A model generated the notes under the pieces. The model ran no database searches. It worked only from the letters and a program-made list of their open reading frames with translations, and was not told where the DNA came from. DNA of 64,000 nucleotides. It comes from Anaerolinea sp. (GTDB taxonomy: Bacteria; Chloroflexota; Anaerolineae; Anaerolineales; Anaerolineaceae). Where the stretch lies: positions 158,673 through 222,672 of the forward strand of contig DYEC01000024.1 in the NCBI GenBank assembly GCA_020725865.1, given 5' to 3'. Both the position numbers and the translations under genes were made by a program. Numbering within the stretch: position 1 is the first letter of the stretch; every line of letters begins with the position of its first letter. Positions 18,606 through 28,312 of this stretch are shown in pieces.

Positions 18606-19673
18606 TTATCTCCTTGCAAACTTGTTGGACAGGGTATAGTGGATCATGTTCTGCCACAGGCGCACTGTATCATAGAGTGAGTAATCGTGGGTGGAAAAAG
18701 TTTGTAAAATCACTCGTCCGTCCTGGCAGGAAGTGAGCAACCCGTAATTGTTAGGGTCGTTCGATAGCAGCCCAGCGAGGATGTGATTGTGCCCATTTGG
18801 ATCTATGCGGATCAGGTCTCCAGCATCACCGGGCCAGAAGATGCTCGGCTGAAGCGGCATGGCGACCGTATTTGGTGTGCTAAACACAGGTGAGCCGGAC
18901 ATCAGTGCCGGGATGTAATAGTCAAGGTAGTTTCCGGTGGCATGATGCCAATCTTTTTCGACGTGGGCGCCGCAAATATCCAGCATGAATTGACCCAACG
19001 CGGACTGGTCCTCATCGAGATTCCAGGTTTCCACAATCAATGCCCCGCCCGAATTGACATGGTTCATAATTCCATCCAACACACCTAGACTGCCGAGTTC
19101 AGTCCGGTCACGGTTTTCAACTGCCATGACCACCAGATCCCATCCCCCGTTGCGTAGCAGACGGTCAAAGTTGCCCAGGTAATTATTGGTATTGACAACA
19201 TTCCCGCCCGAAAAACGCATGCCATCCAGAGCCTTACTCAGACGGGGGACAAGCCGTCCCTGAGCATCAGGTTCATCATAGACCAGAACATTTGCTGACA
19301 AAATACGCGCCTCAAACTGTCTGGTCAGTTCGGCTGCATCTGGAGTCTGCGTGGGGATTGGTGTTGGAGTTTCTGTTGGCAGGAGGACTTCCGTCTCCGT
19401 AACGGTAGGTTCGGCAGTGGGCGGTTCGGGCTGCGTAGCGACGACCACAATTGGGGTTGGGCTGGGTTCTTCAGGAAGTTCTTTGGGGCTGGCGGTGGGC
19501 GGGTTGCCAGCAATTGCCGTTTGTTGCAGCGCCAGGGCAATTTGAGTGTTCTGTAAAGCCTGAAGTGTTAACTGGGTATCGGCCGCAGGTACAGCGGGCT
19601 GGGCAGGGATGCAGGCGGAGATGAGCAGAACAAACGCAAAAAGCGAGAAAAGGTCAAGAGGATTTCGTTTCAT
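18606..19673 (-). CDS. Lipoprotein with Thr/Pro linker and a GATase-like domain, function unknown
   Basis: 355 residues. The signal peptide ends in a lipobox 'LISAC'. A helical Gln/Ala-rich stretch and a long Thr/Pro/Glu linker (~60-115) lead to a C-terminal alpha/beta region ('ANVLVYDEP', 'GGWDLVVMAVENRD', 'GGALIVETWNLDE', 'DGRVILQTFSTHDY'). That region resembles the glutamine-amidotransferase-like fold used by DUF4350-type and related surface proteins. No catalytic Cys-His pair can be assigned. The ATG has AGAAGGA 9 bases upstream. It is probably anchored outside the membrane; the role is unknown. Confidence 0.7.
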   Translation of the reverse strand: MKRNPLDLFSLFAFVLLISACIPAQPAVPAADTQLTLQALQNTQIALALQQTAIAGNPPTASPKELPEEPSPTPIVVVATQPEPPTAEPTVTETEVLLPTETPTPIPTQTPDAAELTRQFEARILSANVLVYDEPDAQGRLVPRLSKALDGMRFSGGNVVNTNNYLGNFDRLLRNGGWDLVVMAVENRDRTELGSLGVLDGIMNHVNSGGALIVETWNLDEDQSALGQFMLDICGAHVEKDWHHATGNYLDYYIPALMSGSPVFSTPNTVAMPLQPSIFWPGDAGDLIRIDPNGHNHILAGLLSNDPNNYGLLTSCQDGRVILQTFSTHDYSLYDTVRLWQNMIHYTLSNKFARR

Positions 19674-19777
19674 GATTAAATCCTTCTCTGGAAAATCGGC
19701 TTACAAACGTTATCATCATTTTACACTTATTTTATGGGGGCGGGTTAACCGAAATTCGGGTAAAAAAGATTAAAAAC

Positions 19778-19838
19778 TTGACTATTCGGACAACAATGGT
19801 AAAATATTAAGGAATTATCCCCTCCCACCGGGGAGGGG
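19778..19838 (+). promoter_or_regulatory. Promoter and putative CsoR operator of the copper genes
   Basis: TTGACT (19778-19783) and TAAAAT (19800-19805) are separated by 16 bases. About 13 bases downstream lies a G/C-tract inverted repeat, CCCCTCCC (19819-19826) and GGGAGGGG (19831-19838). CsoR-family operators are typically palindromes with G/C tracts overlapping or just downstream of the promoter, so this is the natural site for autoregulation. The assignment rests on position and symmetry only. Confidence 0.5.
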
Positions 19839-19850
19839 CGGAAGGTTGTG

Positions 19851-20123
19851 ATGAAAGATCGAGAGGATGTTATTCGGCGTTTAAAAACTGCTGAGGGTCA
19901 CCTGCGCGGCGTTCAGCGTATGGTAGAAGAAGATGCCTATTGCATTGACATTATCCGTCAGATACAGGCTATTCAATCCGCCTTGAATAAGATCAGCACG
20001 TTGATTCTCGAAAAGCATCTCAATTCCTGTCTCATTGCGGCTGTGCAGGGTGAGGACCCTGCAGAGCGCGAACGTGTGCTGCATGAAATTGTAGATGTTT
20101 TTGAGGCGGCTTCCCGTGTTTGA
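19851..20123 (+). CDS. csoR: CsoR-family copper-sensing repressor
   Basis: 90 residues, all helical, of the CsoR/RcnR/FrmR family. The N-terminal 'RLKTAEGHLRGVQRMVEEDAYC' and later 'LEKHLNSC' supply the Cys-His-Cys ligand set (Cys in 'AYC', His in 'KHLNSC', Cys at its end) typical of Cu(I)-sensing members. Cu(I) binding releases the repressor from DNA. It is the first gene of a copper operon with CopZ-like and CopA genes. The start is ATG 19851 (or the GTG just before it), with GAAGG upstream. Confidence 0.88.
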   Translation: MKDREDVIRRLKTAEGHLRGVQRMVEEDAYCIDIIRQIQAIQSALNKISTLILEKHLNSCLIAAVQGEDPAERERVLHEIVDVFEAASRV

Positions 20124-20155
20124 AAAATCTGTGTGAAAAGAAAGGGATTTAATCC

Positions 20156-20365
20156 ATGCAAACAGTCACCTATTCTATTCCAAATATTTCCTGTGCACAC
20201 TGTGTTCATACAATCACAATGGAACTCAGTGATTTGGAGGGTGTTCATTCGGTTGAGGTCAGTCTGGAAAAGAAATCTGCCACAATTGCCTTTGATGCGC
20301 CAGCCAGCGAGAAAACGATCATTAATCTTCTGAAAGAAATCAATTATCCGCCCAGTCTTGCATAG
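20156..20365 (+). CDS. copZ: Small heavy-metal-associated (HMA) domain copper chaperone
   Basis: 69 residues forming one HMA ferredoxin-like fold. The metal motif is 'ISCAHCVHTI' (CxxC), followed by 'LEGVHSVEVSLEKKSATIAFD' as in CopZ. It should bind Cu(I) through the two Cys and hand it to the CopA ATPase encoded next. The gap to csoR is about 30 bases, so the genes are probably co-transcribed. Confidence 0.85.
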   Translation: MQTVTYSIPNISCAHCVHTITMELSDLEGVHSVEVSLEKKSATIAFDAPASEKTIINLLKEINYPPSLA

Positions 20366-20446
20366 TCTGGGAATGGGATCGTCCTGACCAGACTGTGAAC
20401 TTACACTGTTCAGGTTTTTAGAGGTTGGAGAAGGATCATTGCTGCG

Positions 20447-22873
20447 ATGTCAGATACAAGACAATTAACCCTACCTATTACCGGAATGACCTGCGCGAAC
20501 TGTGTAGCGACAGTCGAGCGTAATATAAAAAAGGTAAATGGTGTGCAGGAGGTGTCAGTTAATTTATCATCCGAGCGCGCAACGGTGGTTTTTGATCCGG
20601 CACTGGCGAAATTGCCAGACTTAATTGGGCGGGTGGAGCGCGCCGGATATGGGGTAGCCAGCGGAGAAGCCAATCTGAGCATTCGTCGAATGAGTGATGA
20701 CAACGATGCTCGCCGGCTGGAGAAGACACTATCCACATTAGAAGGTGTGCTTGAAGCACAGGTCAGCTTCGCTGTGGAAAAAGCGTATATCCGTTATATT
20801 CCTACGATTATCAGTCAGGCGGAGTTACGAAGAGCGATTATCTCCGCTGGCTTTGACGTTCTTGAAGCAGGCGGCGAGGCTGACGATGCCGAAGCTCGCG
20901 CCCGGCAGGCGGAAATTAATCAGCAGCGCCGTTACCTGACCATTGGTCTGCTTTTCACTGTTCCATTGTTTTTGCTTGCGATGGGGCGTGATCTTGGGTT
21001 GCTTCCAAAGATGCTGGCACATGCTTCATGGATGAACTGGTTGATGTTGGTATTGGCAACCCCGGTACAATTTTATGTGGGCTGGCAATATTACGTTGGG
21101 GCGTATAAGTCCCTGCGTAACAGGTCTGCCAATATGGATGTGCTGGTAGCGATGGGGTCATCGGCAGCCTATTTTTATTCCCTTCCCGTGACTTTTGGCC
21201 TGCTTTCGGGGCATGTTTATTTTGAGACAGCAGCAGTGATTATCACCCTGATCAAACTGGGTAAGTTTCTGGAAGCGCGCGCTAAAGGTCGCACCAGCGA
21301 AGCCATCAAAAAACTGATGGGTTTACAGGCAAAGACGGCACACGTCATACGCGCGGGGCAGGAACTGGAAGTGCCGGTAGAGGAAGTAAAGGTAGGTGAT
21401 ATTGTCATTGTCCGTCCCGGAGAGAAGATCGCCGTGGATGGTGTGGTCCTTGAAGGTCGCTCGGCAGTGGACGAGTCCATGCTAACAGGCGAGTCGTTGC
21501 CAGTGGAAAAGGGACCAGGGGATGCAGTAATTGGGGCGACACTGAATAAATTGGGATTGCTCAAGTTTGAAGCGACACGGGTTGGCAAAGAAACCGCGCT
21601 GGCGCAAATTATCCGTCTGGTCGAAGAAGCACAAGCCAGCAAAGCGCCGATTCAAAAACTGGCTGATAGCATCTCGGCGGTGTTTGTTCCAATTGTGATT
21701 CTGATTGCGTTGACCACTTTTACAGTGTGGTATTTTCTAGTTCCATTGCCTGCAGGTTCACAAGAGAGCGTATTCACCCGCGCCTTAATTAACATGGTGG
21801 CGGTGCTGGTGATTGCCTGTCCCTGTGCGATGGGACTGGCGACGCCGACGGCGGTCATGGTTGGCAGCGGGAAAGGTGCTGAACTAGGGATTCTGTTCAA
21901 GAGCGGCGAAGCGTTGGAGCGCGCCGGGCGTTTGACGACCGTGGTGCTGGATAAAACCGGTACCATCACACGCGGTCAGCCGAAGGTGACAGATATCATC
22001 GTGCGTGAGTTTCCTGCTGGTGAGGATGAATTGTTGCGAATGGCGGCTTCAGTTGAGAAGGGTAGCGAGCACCCACTAGGTGAAGCAATCTTTGCTGAGG
22101 CCGGGGAGCGAGGTTTGACCCTGGTTGAACCACAAGGTTTTCGCGCGACGGCAGGACAGGGTGTAACAGCAGTCGTGGATGACCATGAAGTCCTGATTGG
22201 CAACCTGCGTATGGCTGAAGCGTATCAGTTGGTATTGAATGGGCTGGATTCGGAGATTCAACGATTACAGAGTGAAGCTAAAACGGTTGTACTGGTAGCA
22301 GTAGATGGGGTGGTGCGCGGTGTTATCGGGATTGCCGATACACTTAAGGAAGGATCGGTAGAGGCTGTGCACCGTTTGCATGAGATGGGATTGAAGGTGG
22401 TAATGATCACCGGGGATAACCAGCAGACTGCTCGAGCGATTGCCCGACAGGTTGGCGTTGACACCGTATTGGCGGAAGTCCTGCCGGGTGATAAGGCGAT
22501 GGAAATAAAGAAACTACAAACTGGCGGGGAAGTTGTGGCGATGGTGGGCGATGGCATCAACGATGCGCCAGCGTTGGCGCAGGCGGATGTGGGCATTGCA
22601 ATTGGCAGCGGTGCTGATGTGGCGATGGCTTCGTCACCGGTAGTGCTGATCAGCGGGGATTTAAGGGGGGTAGCGCGGGCGATCCAGCTTTCACGCCGAA
22701 CGTTGCGAACCATCAAACAAAACCTGTTCTGGGCGTTTTTCTATAATGTGGTGTTAATCCCGGCGGCTGCATTGGGGCTGATGAACCCAATGTTGGCTGC
22801 GCTAGCAATGGCATTCAGCAGTGTTTTTGTTGTGACCAATAGTTTGCGGTTGCGTAAGTTTCGGGTGACTTAA
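20447..22873 (+). CDS. copA: Copper-exporting P1B-type ATPase
   Basis: 808 residues. The N-terminal HMA domain has 'MTCANC'. A second HMA-like domain follows (~80-145), but its CxxC has been lost. Membrane-site motif CPC is at 458-460 ('[15 protein letters not shown]'), the phosphorylation site is Asp502 (DKTGT), the P1B signature 'SEHPLGEAI' is present, and '[12 protein letters not shown]' closes the P domain. The CPC and HP motifs mark a Cu(I) exporter. It works with the CopZ-like protein and CsoR encoded upstream. An AGAAGGA stands 11 bases before the ATG. Confidence 0.93.
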   Translation: MSDTRQLTLPITGMTCANCVATVERNIKKVNGVQEVSVNLSSERATVVFDPALAKLPDLIGRVERAGYGVASGEANLSIRRMSDDNDARRLEKTLSTLEGVLEAQVSFAVEKAYIRYIPTIISQAELRRAIISAGFDVLEAGGEADDAEARARQAEINQQRRYLTIGLLFTVPLFLLAMGRDLGLLPKMLAHASWMNWLMLVLATPVQFYVGWQYYVGAYKSLRNRSANMDVLVAMGSSAAYFYSLPVTFGLLSGHVYFETAAVIITLIKLGKFLEARAKGRTSEAIKKLMGLQAKTAHVIRAGQELEVPVEEVKVGDIVIVRPGEKIAVDGVVLEGRSAVDESMLTGESLPVEKGPGDAVIGATLNKLGLLKFEATRVGKETALAQIIRLVEEAQASKAPIQKLADSISAVFVPIVILIALTTFTVWYFLVPLPAGSQESVFTRALINMVAVLVIACPCAMGLATPTAVMVGSGKGAELGILFKSGEALERAGRLTTVVLDKTGTITRGQPKVTDIIVREFPAGEDELLRMAASVEKGSEHPLGEAIFAEAGERGLTLVEPQGFRATAGQGVTAVVDDHEVLIGNLRMAEAYQLVLNGLDSEIQRLQSEAKTVVLVAVDGVVRGVIGIADTLKEGSVEAVHRLHEMGLKVVMITGDNQQTARAIARQVGVDTVLAEVLPGDKAMEIKKLQTGGEVVAMVGDGINDAPALAQADVGIAIGSGADVAMASSPVVLISGDLRGVARAIQLSRRTLRTIKQNLFWAFFYNVVLIPAAALGLMNPMLAALAMAFSSVFVVTNSLRLRKFRVT

Positions 22874-22886
22874 GAAGGCATCTTTC

Positions 22887-24020
22887 CTAGATTTCCAGGC
22901 GGTAGACACGGTACCGTTTATAAAGGGTGGCGCCGAAGCGTTTAGCCAGGACCGGCGTGCGCGGGTTATCCGCAGATGTCAGTGAAAAGTCCAGCCACTT
23001 GTAATTTCGCTCCCGAGCCCGCCTTAGCATTTCGTCAAATAAGAGAATGACAACACCACTACCCCAATACTCTGGCAGTATCAGAATGCTTTTGATGGTC
23101 AGACAATGAATTGGCTGACGCTGGTGCTGCCATAATTTGAGGTAGTCGCATGGCTTGCGCAACCCATTTACATGAATAAAGATTTCATTCAGATTGGGTA
23201 GTCCGGGAAACCACCCAACGGTTTTTCCATCTACTTCGGCAAATAACACTAGTTCCGGGTCGGCAATCTTGCGAAATGGCGCTAGGTTTTCAAAAACTAC
23301 CTCGCGCTGCCAGGGACGGTGATCAGGAAGATGTGCTAGCGAGCGATTAAGCAAGATATAAACGCGCTCCAGTTCATCCTTCCAATGGGATAAATCAGCC
23401 GGGCGGATGAGGATGTCCTTGCGGCGCTGGCGTACGTGCTCTGCCATTTGTGCCAGTTCCTGGAAGACGGGTTTGTCCTTTGTGATGTCAAGGGCAAAAG
23501 CCAGATTATCGCCGCGCGCCGGGATGAAGCCATAGCGTTCAACAAATTCGAGATAGTAAGGGGGCGTATGCCCACACATCAAAGCTGGCGGGCGATCACG
23601 TCCTTCTACTAAAATGCCGTATCCGTCTTCATAATCCAGGTTAAAAGGTCCAACCAGAGAGGTTAATCCGCGCGCGGATGCCCAATGGATGGCGCGTTCG
23701 AGTAGAGCTTCCATCACTGTATAATCTTCAACGAAGTTGAAGAAGCCAAAAATGGCTTCTTTGCGCCCGGTTTCCTCATTGCTTTTTCGGTCCTCGGCGA
23801 CACAAATTGTGCCAACAGGTTCGTGGTTATGCCATGCGACGAAGTATCTTGCCGTACCGCGCTTGAAGAAAACCCCGCGTTTGGGGTCGGTGCGCTTTCT
23901 CAGGTCCGGCAAAAGCGGCGGCACCCACAGGGGGTCATTTGCATAAATTTTCCATGGAAAGGTCAAAAATGTTTCCCGATCCCGGTGATTGAGCACTGGA
24001 AGAACCTGGATTTCACTCAT
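22887..24020 (-). CDS. GNAT-superfamily acyltransferase-like protein
   Basis: 377 residues. The N-terminal half ('FLTFPWKIYANDPLWVPPLLPDLRK', 'VGTICVAEDRK', 'FGFFNFVEDYTVMEALLERAIHWASARGLTSLVGPFNLDYEDGYGILVEG') and the C-terminal end ('ILPEYWGSGVVILLFDEMLRRARERNYKWLDFSLTSADN') fit a two-part GNAT fold. The substrate is unknown. Its start overlaps the stop of the symporter gene upstream in an ATGA arrangement and has AGGAGG before it, so the two genes are coupled. A link between the symporter's substrate and acylation is possible but not shown. Confidence 0.75.
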   Translation of the reverse strand: MSEIQVLPVLNHRDRETFLTFPWKIYANDPLWVPPLLPDLRKRTDPKRGVFFKRGTARYFVAWHNHEPVGTICVAEDRKSNEETGRKEAIFGFFNFVEDYTVMEALLERAIHWASARGLTSLVGPFNLDYEDGYGILVEGRDRPPALMCGHTPPYYLEFVERYGFIPARGDNLAFALDITKDKPVFQELAQMAEHVRQRRKDILIRPADLSHWKDELERVYILLNRSLAHLPDHRPWQREVVFENLAPFRKIADPELVLFAEVDGKTVGWFPGLPNLNEIFIHVNGLRKPCDYLKLWQHQRQPIHCLTIKSILILPEYWGSGVVILLFDEMLRRARERNYKWLDFSLTSADNPRTPVLAKRFGATLYKRYRVYRLEI

Positions 24021-25381
24021 GCAACCTCCTGTTTGTGAGACAGACGGCGCTCTTCAAGCTCTTGAACAATACGGGCGTGTGTCTGGCGGTTAAGCGGGTA
24101 GGCAATGGCGAAGACGATCCCAATGGTCAACAACAAGGCAGGCAGCGGACCAATAACCAGTCGGATACCCAGCAGGGCGCTTGCCGGTTGTTGGGTAGCA
24201 TTGGGGACATATCCACTTGCATCCAGGATAAGCAATGCCAGAGGAATAGCCAGCGAGGAGGCGATTTTTTGCGCCAGTGTGACCAGACTGTAAAACATGC
24301 CTTCGTGACGGGAGCCGGTCTGGTATTCATCCCATTCAATGGCATCCGGCAGGATAGACCAAGGTAACACATGCGCTGCACTCACTCCAATGCCTGCCAG
24401 AATGCAAAGAAAGAAGATCACTTGAAAAGGTACTGTAGCATTGATCGAGATCAAAATGAGCTGAACGACCGCCCAAAATGCTACTCCAACACCATAAGCC
24501 AGACGTTTGTTCAAACGACGTGCTGCCCATTCCCATAGCGGCAAAGCCAAAATAGCGGTAATGAAAATGGCTGCCATGATGGCATCGCTTTGCGTCTCTC
24601 TTTTGAGCACATACTTGATAAAGTACAATAGTGTGGCTTGAAGAATGTCTATAGAAACCCAGGTAATCAAAAAGATGATTGCCCCGAAAACGAAAGGACG
24701 ATTTTTTATTGCTGCACGCAGCGAATCGCGAAATTTGGGCTGTTCCAGTTCAAGATGTTCCTTCCGCTCTCGGGTACAGAAAAAGACGACGAGTAGCGGT
24801 GCGGCGCTAACAAAACCGAAAATGGTGCCCATCAGTAGTACACGGGGAGCATTTTCAGGCCGAAAGGTGCCGATGATCGCCAGCGGCACAGTAAAGGCGA
24901 TCAAACTACCAAGAATGGAAAAGAACATGCGATAACTGGTCAACGCAGTGCGCTCATCGTAGTTTGACGTGAGTTCGGGCGTCAGGGCAAAGTAGGGCAT
25001 GTACACGAAGGTCGCAGCCGCATCAAAGATGACATATACAACGGCATAGTAAACTGCCAGCGCCAGATGACTCTCGAATGGAGGGCGTATCCACATTAAA
25101 ACATAGGCAAGGGCAAAGGGCAATGAGCCGAAGAGCAGGAATGGCCGCCGCCGACCCCAGCGGGTACGCGCCCGGTCGGAAAGATGTCCAATGAGCGGAT
25201 CGTTAATATAATCCCAGCTTCTCCCGATAAATATGGCTATGGCTGCGATGGAGGGGGAAACACCAACTACATCGGTCAGAAAGATGGCAAAGTAGGCGCC
25301 AATAATGGTGAGTGTGAGGCTGAAACCAATATCCCCCAAACCGTACACAATTTTGGTGCGGCGAGACAGGCGCTCGGACAT
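24017..25381 (-). CDS. GPH-family (MelB-like) sugar:cation symporter
   Basis: 454 residues with about twelve membrane segments. The N-terminal 'YGLGDIGFSLTLTIIGAYFAIFLTDVVG' and 'GRSWDYINDPLIGHLSDRARTRWGRRRPFLLFG' are signatures of the glycoside-pentoside-hexuronide family of MFS symporters; the Asp residues in the latter bind the cation in MelB. The substrate is probably a sugar or glycoside. AAGGAAA lies just before the ATG. It forms a two-gene unit with the GNAT protein. Confidence 0.85.
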   Translation of the reverse strand: MSERLSRRTKIVYGLGDIGFSLTLTIIGAYFAIFLTDVVGVSPSIAAIAIFIGRSWDYINDPLIGHLSDRARTRWGRRRPFLLFGSLPFALAYVLMWIRPPFESHLALAVYYAVVYVIFDAAATFVYMPYFALTPELTSNYDERTALTSYRMFFSILGSLIAFTVPLAIIGTFRPENAPRVLLMGTIFGFVSAAPLLVVFFCTRERKEHLELEQPKFRDSLRAAIKNRPFVFGAIIFLITWVSIDILQATLLYFIKYVLKRETQSDAIMAAIFITAILALPLWEWAARRLNKRLAYGVGVAFWAVVQLILISINATVPFQVIFFLCILAGIGVSAAHVLPWSILPDAIEWDEYQTGSRHEGMFYSLVTLAQKIASSLAIPLALLILDASGYVPNATQQPASALLGIRLVIGPLPALLLTIGIVFAIAYPLNRQTHARIVQELEERRLSHKQEVA

Positions 25382-25482
25382 GCGGGTTTCCTTTCGGTTT
25401 CAGAGGGTGATGTTTCTAATATCATTTTACTGCGAACTGCCGTTTTTGATTGATGGTTACTTTCTTTGTTGTATGGATCATG

Positions 25483-25511
25483 AAAAAGCCTGCGGGTTAT
25501 TTCCTGCAGGC
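25483..25511 (-). terminator. Intrinsic terminator of the 25.5-28.3 kb lipoprotein gene
   Basis: On the minus strand GCCTGC and GCAGGC form a 6-bp stem with a 12-base loop, followed by five T. It lies about 40 bases after the lipoprotein stop codon. Confidence 0.6.
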
Positions 25512-25550
25512 AAAAAAGACATCCTTATGATTTTATCAAGACTCAGTTTC

Positions 25551-28307
25551 CTATGTTCGCCGGCTGGTTTTCAATCGGTAAAAAGTTTTTACCGTCAGCC
25601 AGATGAGCGGTAAAATCAATGTGCTGCAAAACAGTGTGGGGGTATAGACTCTGGCAAGCTTTTCTACATGCACGGTATAGCGTGCTGAATTACCCGACAG
25701 CCCAGCATCATAAGGGCGTAAATGCAGGAAGTATAAGCCGTCGCTGGGAGCGATCCACTCTAATTGAGCCGGTTGTCCAAAATCGGCGGGCTTGTTCTCG
25801 CCCAATAACGTGTAACCATTATTATCATACAGTTGAAGACTAATGGCAGTTGTCTCGTTGCTGGGCATGGCGCTGAGACGGTAGGATTTGCCGACCTCTG
25901 CAGGGAAAACCACCCAGTCTTCGTCTCCAATACCGCAGATGTTGTGCTCCTGCGATGCGCCGATATCCAACGGTGTGGCATCCAACCATTGATCGTCCCC
26001 GGGAGGTGCGGCGTCAAATTCGTCTTCCTGACAGGTCTCTTTTACTTGCGTGACTGCTTCGGGTTGTTCGGGATAGGTTTCCTGATTTCCTTGATGGTCC
26101 ACACCGCGCAGGCGGAATTCATAACGATGCCCCGGTTCGCCCAAGAAAAGCGCCTGACGCATTTGAGCGGATAACGGGCGTTTCCAGTCATGCCAGTCTG
26201 ATCCATTATCTCGGTACTGGATTTCGAAACGCTCCAGGTCATCTGCTCCGTCTGTGACTTCCCATTGCAAGGTAAAAGCCGTGCCATCCATTTCGGCTTT
26301 CAACGGCAACAGGTGGGTGGCGGGTGGATTGTCGGCATGTGTGACAGAGAAGGCGAGCATTGTCTGACTTTCACCCACGGGGTTGCGCGCCCAGACCAGC
26401 CAGGTGTAATCACCGGCAGTTAATTTGCCAATCGTCCATGAGGTGGCTTTTGTCCACTCCAACACCTTGTAAAATCCGGCAGGACCGTTCAGTTCGGCGC
26501 GGTATTCTTCGCTGGCTTGATCCCCTTTCCAGGTCAGGGTCAGTTCATCTTGGTCAGTAGGTGGCAAGTCAGCAGCGTTGTGGGGTGCAGTCAGTTGAGG
26601 CGGTGCGGGTAATGGGGGGCGCTGGCGGACTTGAAAAGAAGCAGCGCGGTTTGCCTTGATTGCATTATCGGCAAGATTATCGTCATCCGATAAGAAAAGC
26701 TCATTTTCGCCGCCAAAACTGCCTTCGGTGAACAATCTCAGCATGACATTGCTACCCACTTTGACTGACTCAACGTCATTCGGCTTGATTTCCAGATTGT
26801 CCATGGTGATATAATCGCCAGGGGTGTAAACCTGACAGTGACCGCTGAAACCGGCGTTGCTGTAAAGGGCGACCTGATCTGGAGTAGGGTTACAAATCAC
26901 GGGTGTTGGAGTTGGGGGGGTACATGGGTACTGATTTTCCAATAATCGGTAGCCCGGTTTTCCCTCAGCAAGGCGCCCAGCCGTATCTTGGATACGCAAA
27001 GCCAGCATAAATGGGCCAACCGGGATACCTGCCTCGCAAATATTGATGGTGAAATCGAAGGGGTTTTTTGTCTGAGTTGGTCCCAGCTGACGCCAGTTTC
27101 CATCCCATGTAACCAACACCTGAAAGGAGGCGATCGCGTTATCGTCTTCGCCATGCCCGCGAATGCGCATTTCCGGGGTGGTAATTTTTGCCCCTGCTTT
27201 GGGCGCATCAAGAGTGCCGGTTGGAGGACGGTCATCACCGTTCATCGAGGTCAGCCAGTTGCCGGGTGTGCACTCCTTGCCGTAATTTGGGAAAGCACGT
27301 GCTTCTGTGCAAGTGCGTGGCCGCCCGCCATTGATGGGTACATCATCAAAGACAATATCTACCGAATTACCCCAGTAACTACTTGGGTTCGTATGCACGT
27401 GAAAATGCAAGTGGTGTGCTGTGCTTGGACCGGTGTCATCTGCGTTGCCGATGAACTGCCCCTGATATACCCGTGCTCCACGTACGCGCAGCGCAGGTGG
27501 GATGCTATCCTGAGCCAGATGATAATACACCTGATAGGTAGTTGGGTTGGTGGTTGGGTCTTCTATCACCAGAAAATTGCCCGCTTCAGAATACCCATTG
27601 GGGTAACGCCAGACAGCATATTTGACATAGCCAGCTTTTGCCGCCACAACCGGAAACATTGTGCCATCAGCAAAATCGAACGCGTACAGGCAAGTGGATG
27701 GACAGGTTTTGTATGTGAATACATGCCCAATGCTGCCGCTGACACGCACCTTGCGCCCGGCAGGCCAGGGTAACTTATAACCGCGATAGACCGGGTGGTC
27801 TTTGGGTTCAGCCTGACGGTCAGGCAGGTAGCGAGCGCGAAGGTCGGCACTCAACATATCCTCTGGGACTTTGTTCAACTGTTCAACCCAATCAGCATCT
27901 GCCTGTAAAAAAATTTTCCATTGAAGACTTCCATTATCTCCTGTAACTCGTCTGGCGATTGCCAGCCCGGCTTCGCTCGGAATAGTTTCACCAGTTTCTG
28001 GGTCAACCAGTCCCAGCCAGAGTAGAGCCAGATCCCCGTCGGCAGAAAACTGTGCGTGGTCGATGAAGACGCGGTAGATCAGGAAAGTCAGGACATCCTG
28101 ACGGCCTTGGATGGTCTTTTGCAATTCTGTTTCGATCTCGGCCAGACGTAAGTCGGGAATGGGTGTAGGTGTTGCTGGCAGGGTTTTAGGCTGGGATTGG
28201 GATTCTGAGTGGTAATCTAGAATGTCGCAGCCACTCAGCGAAACAGTGAGCGTTAAGAGAAAGACCAGGAGAAGGAAAGTGGTTTGATGTGTCTTATAAG
28301 TATCCAT
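25551..28307 (-). CDS. Large lipoprotein: degenerate M23 peptidase, beta/gamma-crystallin-like and PPC domains
   Basis: 918 residues. The signal peptide ends in a lipobox 'LSGC'. A peptidase M23-like domain (~190-330) keeps 'AHHLHFHV' (HxH) and 'FDFADGTMFPVVAAKAGYVKYAVW', but the first His of HxxxD is Leu, so hydrolysis may be lost. Next come Ig-like regions, a crystallin-like module ('VALYSNAGFSGHCQVYTPGDY...NDVESVKVG'), fibronectin-like segments ('LTWKGDQASEEYRAELNG'), and a pre-peptidase C-terminal domain ('DEDWVVFPAEVGKSYRLSAMP'). A C-terminal hydrophobic helix ('LFCSTLILPLIWLTV') and a basic tail follow. It is likely a cell-surface binding protein. Its Shine-Dalgarno lies in a hairpin. 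Confidence 0.75.
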   Translation of the reverse strand: MDTYKTHQTTFLLLVFLLTLTVSLSGCDILDYHSESQSQPKTLPATPTPIPDLRLAEIETELQKTIQGRQDVLTFLIYRVFIDHAQFSADGDLALLWLGLVDPETGETIPSEAGLAIARRVTGDNGSLQWKIFLQADADWVEQLNKVPEDMLSADLRARYLPDRQAEPKDHPVYRGYKLPWPAGRKVRVSGSIGHVFTYKTCPSTCLYAFDFADGTMFPVVAAKAGYVKYAVWRYPNGYSEAGNFLVIEDPTTNPTTYQVYYHLAQDSIPPALRVRGARVYQGQFIGNADDTGPSTAHHLHFHVHTNPSSYWGNSVDIVFDDVPINGGRPRTCTEARAFPNYGKECTPGNWLTSMNGDDRPPTGTLDAPKAGAKITTPEMRIRGHGEDDNAIASFQVLVTWDGNWRQLGPTQTKNPFDFTINICEAGIPVGPFMLALRIQDTAGRLAEGKPGYRLLENQYPCTPPTPTPVICNPTPDQVALYSNAGFSGHCQVYTPGDYITMDNLEIKPNDVESVKVGSNVMLRLFTEGSFGGENELFLSDDDNLADNAIKANRAASFQVRQRPPLPAPPQLTAPHNAADLPPTDQDELTLTWKGDQASEEYRAELNGPAGFYKVLEWTKATSWTIGKLTAGDYTWLVWARNPVGESQTMLAFSVTHADNPPATHLLPLKAEMDGTAFTLQWEVTDGADDLERFEIQYRDNGSDWHDWKRPLSAQMRQALFLGEPGHRYEFRLRGVDHQGNQETYPEQPEAVTQVKETCQEDEFDAAPPGDDQWLDATPLDIGASQEHNICGIGDEDWVVFPAEVGKSYRLSAMPSNETTAISLQLYDNNGYTLLGENKPADFGQPAQLEWIAPSDGLYFLHLRPYDAGLSGNSARYTVHVEKLARVYTPTLFCSTLILPLIWLTVKTFYRLKTSRRT

Positions 28308-28312
28308 ACATG

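Noticed and set aside
26988..27773. Open frame of 261 codons on the plus strand
   Set aside because: It lies opposite the 918-residue lipoprotein gene, has no ribosome-binding site and resembles no family; the minus-strand frame carries the clear domains.
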